Source: JAACEU01 sp043816165
Lineage (GTDB): Bacteria > Patescibacteriota > Gracilibacteria > UBA1369 > LOWO2-01-FULL-3
NCBI GenBank assembly: GCA_043816165.1
Contig: JBDRIE010000039.1
Location: forward strand, 1 to 12,797
Direction: 5' to 3'
DNA length: 12,797 nt
Each line of letters begins with the position of its first letter. The stretch's first letter is position 1. This document shows, piece after piece, positions 6,115 to 11,211 of this stretch. The notes beneath the pieces are model-generated. The model was given only the letters and a program-made list of their open reading frames with translations, ran no database searches and had not been told where the DNA came from. The position numbers were made by a program, and so were the translations under genes.

Positions 6115-7695
6115 ATGCGAATAAATCTTCGTAGCAAATTTGTAATCGCGATTTCACTGCTAATGGTAGCAGTATTTGTTGCTGCTGCGTGGTTATTTAT
6201 TCAAGAAAAGAAAACTGAGATAGCGGACGATATTTATCACAACACTTTGGCATTTGCGAAGTTGACTGCTACTGAAGTTACGGAAAATTATGATCTTTAT
6301 CTCGCGCAGAGTGGATTTGTTTATTTCAATAGGGAGGTTAAATCTTTGTTTGAGCAAAATGACGATGTTTCGGGATTGAAGGTGGTTTCTTATACAGGAG
6401 AGCTTTTGTATGATTCGTTTTTAGACACGGATAAGAAGCATGAAGGGGGAGCTCGTAGTATTGATGATATGGTTTCGGAGCAAATAAAATCTGAAAATCT
6501 TTCTTTGAAAGTCCTTGATGGCGCGGTCGTTTATCTGAAAACGGATAAGTTTGGTGAGGTAACATTTGTGGATAAAAACGAGAGGGCGATTGAGCCACTT
6601 GAAATTGGAACTTTGATTGATTATTTGGTTGTTCCTGCAACCGAGAAATATTCTGTTGTATATGTGATTGATTATCATAATCTGGACGAGAGAGTTGCAA
6701 TAATGATAAGAAGGATTATTTATTTGGCGATATTTGGTGTAATGCTTGGCGTCATCATGTCGTTTTTCTTATCTGCGAAAATTACTAAACCTGTTGCGAA
6801 GTTGGTTGAAGGTGCGGAAAGAATTGCGACCGGTGATTTTCAAACTCGTGTTGAGATTGAGACTCGAGATGAGATTGGTTTCTTGGGTGATGCGTTTAAT
6901 GGGATGGCCCGGGATTTGGAATCCTCGGTAGAAGCAAAATTATACAAAGAAAGAGTGACACATGAGCTTGAGTTAGCTGCACAGATACAAAATCAAATTA
7001 TTCCTACAAAAGAACAGATTCCACAGATGAAGGGATTGGAAATTGCTTCAGAATTGATTTCTGCGGCGGAAATTGGAGGAGATATGTATGACTTTTTGAA
7101 GGTTGAAGAGGATAAATTGTTCTTGTATTTGGGTGATGTGACCGGACATGGTGTCCCGGCTGGAATCGTGAGTTCGATTTCCAGTGCGCTTTTCTATGGA
7201 TATTGTGGATTTGAGGATTTGAAGAAAATTATTGTGAATGTGAATAGAGTCTTGAAGGCTAAGACTATGACAAATATGTTTATGACTCTTTGTTTGATGG
7301 AATGGAATTCTACTTCAAATAATTTCCGATATATTAGTGCGGGACATGAACAGCTTATTCATTACACAGCTAAAACTAAGGATGCTTCTTTGACTCCGGC
7401 GGGAGGTGTGGCTCTGGGAATGACTTCTGATATTTCGAAGTTGGTTAAGGTTGAGGACGTGGATTTTGAGGTTGGTGATTTTCTTGTGATTTATAGTGAT
7501 GGAATTCCTGAAGCTTGGAAGGATGAAAAGGAAAATTATGGAATGGAGAGGTTCCAGGCGTTTGTGAAGCAGGCCGGAGCAGTTGCTCGAAGCGCGGAGG
7601 AGTTGAAGCAGATGATTTTGGACGATGTGAAGAAATTTACTGACGGTTTTGAGCAGAGGGATGATATTACTCTAATTGTGCTGAAGAGGGTATAA
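6115..7695 (+). CDS. Transmembrane HAMP - SpoIIE/RsbU-type PP2C serine phosphatase
   Basis: A 526-residue sensor-type phosphatase. Membrane helix 1 spans about residues 9-29, an extracytoplasmic sensor region about 30-195 and helix 2 about 198-220. A HAMP linker (ITKPVAKLVEGAERIATGDF) covers about 220-272, then a coiled stretch with LELAAQIQNQIIP (285-297) leads into a SpoIIE/PP2C catalytic domain to the end. Metal-binding acidic motifs are intact: GGD (D323), LGDVTGHG (D341), YSDG (D462) and RDDITLIV (D516/D517), along with the AGHEQLI segment near 409-415. Such enzymes dephosphorylate anti-anti-sigma (STAS) proteins in partner-switching pathways. No STAS or anti-sigma kinase gene is present here, so the substrate is unknown. 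The gene is one base downstream of the binding-protein gene and presumably coupled to it. The extracytoplasmic domain could contact the anchored binding protein. This is inference from gene order and topology. Confidence 0.92.
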   Translation: MRINLRSKFVIAISLLMVAVFVAAAWLFIQEKKTEIADDIYHNTLAFAKLTATEVTENYDLYLAQSGFVYFNREVKSLFEQNDDVSGLKVVSYTGELLYDSFLDTDKKHEGGARSIDDMVSEQIKSENLSLKVLDGAVVYLKTDKFGEVTFVDKNERAIEPLEIGTLIDYLVVPATEKYSVVYVIDYHNLDERVAIMIRRIIYLAIFGVMLGVIMSFFLSAKITKPVAKLVEGAERIATGDFQTRVEIETRDEIGFLGDAFNGMARDLESSVEAKLYKERVTHELELAAQIQNQIIPTKEQIPQMKGLEIASELISAAEIGGDMYDFLKVEEDKLFLYLGDVTGHGVPAGIVSSISSALFYGYCGFEDLKKIIVNVNRVLKAKTMTNMFMTLCLMEWNSTSNNFRYISAGHEQLIHYTAKTKDASLTPAGGVALGMTSDISKLVKVEDVDFEVGDFLVIYSDGIPEAWKDEKENYGMERFQAFVKQAGAVARSAEELKQMILDDVKKFTDGFEQRDDITLIVLKRV

Positions 7696-7713
7696 ATTAT
7701 TAATTTCTTCTTT

Positions 7714-7747
7714 GAAACGTCCTCGCTACGCTGCGAATTGTTTCTGC
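7714..7747. repeat. Second copy of the 34-nt hairpin core, between convergent genes
   Basis: The core matches 3089-3122 at 30 of 34 positions: GAAACGTCCTCG, five partly variable bases, CTGCG, one variable base, ATTGTTTCTGC. GAAAC (7714-7718) pairs with GTTTC (7740-7744), and an inner TCGC (7723-7726) pairs with GCGA (7733-7736). The flanks are only partly complementary: T-rich on the left, A-rich on the right. Unlike the first copy, no T-run follows the stem on either strand. It lies in the 81-bp gap between the phosphatase gene and glyA and may serve both as a 3' end signal. Confidence 0.75.
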
Positions 7748-7776
7748 AGAAAAAATAAATATTCACACCCTTTCAA

Positions 7777-9024
7777 TTAATGAGTGGTAATTCCTGGAAC
7801 GGGGAAGCCGAGACACATTTCTTTGACTTCTTCTTTTATTTGAGCGTGTAGTTCTTTGTCGTCAATGTTTGAAATTACTTTGTCCATCCACTGCGCTATG
7901 CGTTCCATTTCCGGTTCTTTCATGCCTCTGGTTGTTACTGCCGGGGTTCCGAGTCTGATCCCGGATGGGTCGAATGGAGATCTTGGTTCGCCCGGAATTG
8001 TGTTTTTGTTGAGAGTCATTCCAACTTCATCGAGGGCTTCTTGTGCTTGTTTTCCCGGAACGTTTTTGTTCGTGAGATCTATGAGTAATAGGTGAGTGTC
8101 TGTGCCATCTGAGATCAACTTGAAATCTCGTTTTTTGAGTTCTTCCGCTAAATGGTGAGCATTTTTCTTTACTTGTTCTGCGTACTGCTTGAATTCCGGT
8201 TGCATTGCTTCTTTGAAGGCTATTGCTTTACCGGCGATTGTGTTTTCATGTGGTCCTCCCTGGAGTCCCGGAAATACTGCTCTGTCGATGGCTTTTGCAA
8301 ATTTTTCTTTGCAAAGAATTATTGCGCCTCGTGGTCCTCGGAGTGTTTTGTGTGTTGTTGTCATAATAACGTCGAAATATGGAACAGGCGATTGTAGTAC
8401 TCCTGCGGCGATGAGTCCGGCTGTGTGTGAAATGTCCGCCATTGTGATAGCTCCAACTTCATCTGCTATTTCTTTGAATTTTTTCCATTCAATATCTCGT
8501 GGATATGCTGTGTAGCCGGCTACGATCATTTTTGGTTTATTTTCTAATGCCATTTTACGAACATTTTCCATATCTATTCGTCCGGTTTCGATATTTACTT
8601 CGTATTGGACGAAATTGTATGCACGACCTGAGAATGCTATTGGGAGGCCGTGTGTGATGTGTCCTCCATGTTCCAGTTTTAGTCCCATTACCGTGTCTCC
8701 GAATTCCAGTAGTGCGAAATATATTGCTGTGTTGGCGGGCGAACCGGAATATGGTTGCACATTTGCGTGCTCTGCTCCGAATAATTCTTTTGCTCTGTTT
8801 ATCGCGAGTGTTTCTATGGTGTCGATGTTTTCTTGTCCTCCATAATATCGTTTTCCCGGGTACCCTTCGGAATATTTATTTGTCAAAACTGATCCGCATG
8901 CTTCCATTACAGCTTCTGATGTGTAATTTTCTGATGGAATTAATTCAATTCCTTCCGATTGTCGTTGTTTTTCACGTTCAATTGCCTCGTAAACGTCTTG
9001 GTCCTGTGATTGAATTGCGCTCAT
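7777..9024 (-). CDS. glyA: Serine hydroxymethyltransferase
   Basis: A full-length 415-residue GlyA, close to the usual 410-430. It converts serine and tetrahydrofolate to glycine and 5,10-methylene-THF, using pyridoxal phosphate. Signatures are intact: ELIPSENYTSEAV (27-39), NKYSEGYPGKRYYGG (49-63), NVQPYSGSPAN (88-98), MADISHTAGLIAAG (195-208, with D197 and H200 at the cofactor), the PLP lysine K226 in TTTHKTLRGPRG, and the FPGLQGGPHEN segment (251-261). The C-terminal LGTPAVTTRGMKEPEM region is typical. It is cytoplasmic and central to one-carbon metabolism. It is transcribed toward the phosphatase gene, with the repeat element in the gap. It stands alone on its strand. The start fits the family's short N-terminus and no Shine-Dalgarno sequence precedes it. 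I could not place a convincing promoter: TTGCGC with TAAGAA at 16-nt spacing on the minus strand is the best weak match. Confidence 0.97.
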   Translation of the reverse strand: MSAIQSQDQDVYEAIEREKQRQSEGIELIPSENYTSEAVMEACGSVLTNKYSEGYPGKRYYGGQENIDTIETLAINRAKELFGAEHANVQPYSGSPANTAIYFALLEFGDTVMGLKLEHGGHITHGLPIAFSGRAYNFVQYEVNIETGRIDMENVRKMALENKPKMIVAGYTAYPRDIEWKKFKEIADEVGAITMADISHTAGLIAAGVLQSPVPYFDVIMTTTHKTLRGPRGAIILCKEKFAKAIDRAVFPGLQGGPHENTIAGKAIAFKEAMQPEFKQYAEQVKKNAHHLAEELKKRDFKLISDGTDTHLLLIDLTNKNVPGKQAQEALDEVGMTLNKNTIPGEPRSPFDPSGIRLGTPAVTTRGMKEPEMERIAQWMDKVISNIDDKELHAQIKEEVKEMCLGFPVPGITTH

Positions 9025-9098
9025 GAGGATGTGGTTAGATACGTGAATATTCTTATGGATTTGGGGTTTGAGCGCAAGGGTATTTTCCCAATTGCAAA

Positions 9099-9126
9099 TT
9101 GCAATTTTTTGAAATGGAGGTAGAAT
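9099..9126 (+). promoter_or_regulatory. Promoter for tRNA-Leu
   Basis: TTGCAA (9099-9104), 16-nt spacer, TAGAAT (9121-9126). ATTGCAA is tandemly duplicated at 9091-9104. Expected start near 9133, leaving a roughly 30-nt precursor leader. The spacer plus -10 (GAAATGGAGGTAGAAT) nearly equals that of lepA. Confidence 0.6.
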
Positions 9127-9137
9127 CTTGGTGCAAA

Positions 9138-9159
9138 TGAGGTCTTTGCAGAGACCTCA
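9138..9159 (+). other. Perfect 8-bp hairpin in the 5' leader of pre-tRNA-Leu
   Basis: TGAGGTCT (9138-9145), loop TTGCAG, AGACCTCA (9152-9159). It begins about 5 nt after the predicted transcription start and ends 5 nt before the tRNA. No T-run follows, so it is not a terminator. It could protect the 5' end or guide processing. Confidence 0.6.
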
Positions 9160-9164
9160 AATAT

Positions 9165-9252
9165 GCCCAGGTGGTGAAATGGTAGACACGCTAGCTTGAG
9201 GGGCTAGTGGACTTATTTGTCCGTGGAGGTTCAAGTCCTCTCCTGGGCACCA
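9165..9252 (+). tRNA. tRNA-Leu (anticodon GAG)
   Basis: An 88-nt class II tRNA. Acceptor GCCCAGG (9165-9171) pairs with CCTGGGC (9242-9248); then discriminator A and an encoded CCA (9250-9252). The anticodon stem CTAGC/GCTAG (9191-9195 / 9203-9207) encloses loop TTGAGGG with anticodon GAG at 9198-9200, reading CUC and CUU. A long variable arm (GGAC, TTATTT, GTCC) is typical of leucine. The T loop TTCAAGT is standard. It has its own promoter; a hairpin follows without a U-tract, so transcription may continue into the small membrane-protein gene. Confidence 0.97.
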
Positions 9253-9254
9253 TA

Positions 9255-9285
9255 GCGCGAAGTCCGCCAGAGGCGGACGGAGTGC
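9255..9285 (+). repeat. G+C-rich hairpin just after tRNA-Leu
   Basis: GTCCGCC (9262-9268), loop AGA, GGCGGAC (9272-9278) is a perfect 7-bp stem. It is extended by GCGC/GTGC outer pairs across a GAA/GGA internal loop that could form tandem G-A pairs. It is far more G+C-rich than its surroundings. A-rich sequence, not a T-run, follows, so it is a poor terminator. It may be a dispersed palindrome or an RNA-processing signal between tRNA and mRNA. Confidence 0.6.
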
Positions 9286-9306
9286 AAAAATTATTAACCA
9301 AAAAAT

Positions 9307-9546
9307 ATGTTTGGAAAAGACAATACTTTAAAGGTTTTCAGAAAAGTTATTATGATGGCTGTTTTGGGAATTTTGGCGGGAATTATTTTGGGACTCGGAT
9401 TTGGAGTTTTGATTGCGTGGATTGTTTCTTTGTTTCCGCAAACTCCCGATGCAGGAATACCTATGGCTCTAGGAGCATTTTTAGGAATGGGGGCGGGGGC
9501 AGTGCTTGGAGCAATTTTTGGAGCAGTTCTTGGATATAAAAAATAA
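9307..9546 (+). CDS. Small two-helix membrane protein with double glycine zipper
   Basis: A 79-residue protein of unknown family. After a short basic N-terminus (to about residue 13) come two hydrophobic helices, about 14-42 and 50-76, joined by the loop LFPQTPDAG, and a YKK tail. Helix 1 has glycines every fourth residue at 21, 25, 29 and 33. Helix 2 has them at 56, 60, 64, 68, 72 and 76. Such GxxxG zippers allow tight helix packing and occur in oligomeric channels, pore formers and small membrane scaffolds. The function is not known. The stop overlaps the start of the metallopeptidase gene (TAATG), so the two are coupled. No separate promoter is visible after tRNA-Leu, and the gene starts 54 bp beyond the tRNA. 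The start has no Shine-Dalgarno sequence, only an A-rich AACCAAAAAAT. The coding call is supported by helix design and tight coupling. Confidence 0.75.
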   Translation: MFGKDNTLKVFRKVIMMAVLGILAGIILGLGFGVLIAWIVSLFPQTPDAGIPMALGAFLGMGAGAVLGAIFGAVLGYKK

Positions 9547-10247
9547 TGGATTATCCTTCTCAAATAAAAGTTGGGGATAGAGATTTTAAGGTTTTGTATG
9601 AAAAAGCTTTGAAACGGACTTCTTCCGTTAGGATAAAAAACGGGGCGGTTGTTTTGAAATTGAGTAGGTATTCTTTTGGTCGTGCCAGGGATCAAGTAGT
9701 GACGAAGTTTTTGAAATGGGCGGAAAAGAAGCTCAAAAAAGTTAAGAAAAGTGATTTTGGTGAACAAAGCTTTGAAAACGGGACTTCTATTGTTACTCAC
9801 AACAAAGTTTACGAGTTGAAGGTGAATGTTAACGATGGGAGAAAAAAAGTGAAACTGCTGGATGGGGGAGTTATAGAGGTTTCTGCAAACAAAAAGAGTG
9901 AAGTTCGGGAATTGGTTGAAAAGACAATTATCAAAGATCAGACGCCGTATTTGAAAGAGGTGATTGATGAATTGAATCAACTTCATTTTCAGAAAAACTA
10001 CAATATGGTTCGATTCAAAAGAGTGAGTTCCAGGTTTGGGAGTTGTAGTTCAAAGGGGAATATAAATATTGCTTTGAGGTTGTTGTTTTCACCTCGTGAA
10101 ATTTTCAGATATGTTTGCATTCATGAATTGGCTCATTTGAAGGAAATGAATCATTCGGCCGTGTTTTGGGCTTTGGTAGAAGAAGCGATGCCAGAATATA
10201 AGGATGCGGAGAGATGGCTTAGGAATAATGGTTTTATGCTAGGGTAG
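9546..10247 (+). CDS. YgjP-like zinc metallopeptidase-fold protein (DUF45 / SprT-like)
   Basis: A 233-residue protein of the YgjP-like metal-dependent hydrolase family, near the family's usual 220-240. The N-terminal half is beta-rich and basic. The conserved C-terminal half has SSRFGSCSSKGNINIALRL (161-179), the zinc motif HELAH (H193, E194, H197) and MNHSAVFW with H203 as likely third ligand. It ends in a typical YKDAERWLRNNGFML helix. The fold resembles gluzincins such as SprT and WSS1. The biological substrate of the family is poorly defined. It is cytoplasmic as far as can be seen: no signal peptide or membrane helix. Its start overlaps the stop of the small membrane protein by one base, hinting at joint function or at least shared expression. 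Its last 14 bases overlap the 3' end of the convergent permease gene. Confidence 0.9.
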   Translation: MDYPSQIKVGDRDFKVLYEKALKRTSSVRIKNGAVVLKLSRYSFGRARDQVVTKFLKWAEKKLKKVKKSDFGEQSFENGTSIVTHNKVYELKVNVNDGRKKVKLLDGGVIEVSANKKSEVRELVEKTIIKDQTPYLKEVIDELNQLHFQKNYNMVRFKRVSSRFGSCSSKGNINIALRLLFSPREIFRYVCIHELAHLKEMNHSAVFWALVEEAMPEYKDAERWLRNNGFMLG

Positions 10248-11001
10248 GGGTTGTGAATAAAACTCCGATTCCGAGAAGGATGCTTGCAAGACCAATTAAT
10301 ACCTTTATGTGGTGGTGACGCATTTTTTTGACTGTAAATGTAGCGATTGGTATAGAAATAAGTCCTCCGACGGTTAGTGCAATTATCAAAGACCAATTAA
10401 AGACTTTTACTCCACCAAAAATAAAAAATGTAATAACTCCCGCTATACTTATTAAACCTTCTGATAAAGTTGTGATTGCGATAGCTTTTTTGCTATCAAC
10501 GCCGGAAAGAATTTGCCCTCCTGTTAGGACCGGCCCGTAACCTCCTCCAGCAATACCTTTGTTGAATGATGCTATGACTCCAAAGGATAGAGTTTTTGCC
10601 CAGGAGAAAGTATGTTTTTCTTTTTTATGTTTAATGAGGAGAATTAATCCCAAGACTATCATCAGTCCTGCAATGTAAAATTTTGTTATGTTTTCCGGAA
10701 GATTTATTGCAAGCATTGCTCCCGCTAAAATTCCCACAATTCCGATGGCAGAAACTATTAACATGATTTTTAGAGATTTGGTTTTTTTGCCGAAATTTAC
10801 GTTTTTGTGTTTATGATGGGAAATGCCGCCCAGTATTCCGAAAAGCACACTGCAAAAAAGTACTGCCGGGATCACTTCTTTTGGCGAAAAATTGAGGATT
10901 ATGAGGGTGGGTGCCATTATGCTGAACCCCATTCCGAAGGATACGTCGATGAAAGTTAGGACGAATGCGAGGAGAGCGATAAGGATGAGTGTTTCGACCA
11001 T
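10234..11001 (-). CDS. TSUP (TauE/SafE) family membrane permease
   Basis: A 255-residue polytopic membrane protein with about eight hydrophobic helices, the usual size and layout of the TSUP family. The two pseudo-repeat motifs are visible: SFGMGFSIMAPTLIIL (21-36) and FNKGIAGGGYGPVLTGGQIL (146-165). A His/Lys-rich cytoplasmic loop (SHHKHKNVNFGKK) lies near residue 61. TSUP members export or import sulfite, sulfoacetate and other organic anions. The substrate cannot be read from sequence, and no sulfur-metabolism genes are nearby. An extended -10 (TGATAAAAT on the minus strand, 11016-11008) puts the expected transcription start at the ATG itself, so the mRNA may be leaderless. It is divergent from tRNA-Val and overlaps the metallopeptidase gene tail-to-tail by 14 bp with no terminator between. 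Confidence 0.9.
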   Translation of the reverse strand: MVETLILIALLAFVLTFIDVSFGMGFSIMAPTLIILNFSPKEVIPAVLFCSVLFGILGGISHHKHKNVNFGKKTKSLKIMLIVSAIGIVGILAGAMLAINLPENITKFYIAGLMIVLGLILLIKHKKEKHTFSWAKTLSFGVIASFNKGIAGGGYGPVLTGGQILSGVDSKKAIAITTLSEGLISIAGVITFFIFGGVKVFNWSLIIALTVGGLISIPIATFTVKKMRHHHIKVLIGLASILLGIGVLFTTPTLA

Positions 11002-11007
11002 GATCGG

Positions 11008-11016
11008 ATTTTATCA
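11008..11016 (-). promoter_or_regulatory. Extended -10 promoter of the TSUP permease gene (leaderless)
   Basis: On the minus strand TGA directly precedes TAAAAT (11013-11008). The expected start falls at about 11001, the A of the ATG. No good -35 is seen. Confidence 0.4.
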
Positions 11017-11018
11017 TA

Positions 11019-11047
11019 TTGCAAAAATTTAGCCTATATGATAGAAA
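11019..11047 (+). promoter_or_regulatory. Promoter for tRNA-Val
   Basis: TTGCAA (11019-11024), 17-nt spacer, extended -10 TGA-TAGAAA (11042-11047). Expected start near 11054, 17 nt before the tRNA. The same TTGCAA -35 is used for tRNA-Leu. Confidence 0.55.
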
Positions 11048-11070
11048 ATATTGGCATTTGAAAATTTTTA

Positions 11071-11147
11071 GGGCGCTTAGCTCAGTTGGTTAGAGCGTCT
11101 GGTTTACACCCAGAAGGTCATAAGTTCGACTCTTATAGCGCCCACCA
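11071..11147 (+). tRNA. tRNA-Val (anticodon TAC)
   Basis: A 77-nt class I tRNA. Acceptor GGGCGCT (11071-11077) pairs with AGCGCCC (11137-11143); discriminator A and an encoded CCA (11145-11147) follow. D arm TTAGCTCAGTTGGTTAGAGC is canonical. The anticodon stem TCTGG/CCAGA encloses TTTACAC with anticodon TAC at 11105-11107, reading GUA and GUG and probably other valine codons. T loop TTCGACT is standard. It has its own promoter and a short terminator, so it is a single-gene unit. Confidence 0.97.
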
Positions 11148-11156
11148 TAGATAAAT

Positions 11157-11176
11157 GGCTTGTAAAAGCCTTTCTT
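11157..11176 (+). terminator. Intrinsic terminator of tRNA-Val
   Basis: GGCTT (11157-11161), tetraloop GTAA (a GNRA loop), AAGCC (11166-11170), then TTTCTT. A short but well-formed stem and T-rich tail, 9 nt after the tRNA CCA. The tail overlaps the -35 of the next promoter. Confidence 0.6.
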
Positions 11177-11202
11177 GAGTTATTACAATTTTATTGTATA
11201 CT
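11175..11202 (+). promoter_or_regulatory. Promoter for the radical SAM gene
   Basis: TTGAGT (11175-11180), 16-nt spacer, TATACT (11197-11202). The expected start near 11209 lies about 3 nt before the ATG at 11212. This makes the mRNA near-leaderless and rules against the in-frame TTG at 11194 as the start. Confidence 0.55.
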
Positions 11203-11211
11203 TTTCATATT

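Noticed and set aside
6115..7695. Phosphatase gene as a histidine kinase or chemoreceptor
   Set aside because: After the HAMP linker the protein has the SpoIIE/PP2C aspartate motifs, with no H-box, ATPase or methyl-accepting coiled-coil domain.
9255..9285. G+C-rich hairpin after tRNA-Leu as an intrinsic terminator
   Set aside because: A-rich sequence follows on the plus strand, with no T-run, so termination is not supported; kept as a hairpin/repeat.
11194..11211. TTG as an upstream start for the radical SAM gene (six extra residues)
   Set aside because: The TTG overlaps the base before the -10 box TATACT, so it would lie upstream of the expected transcript start; ATG at 11212 fits better.
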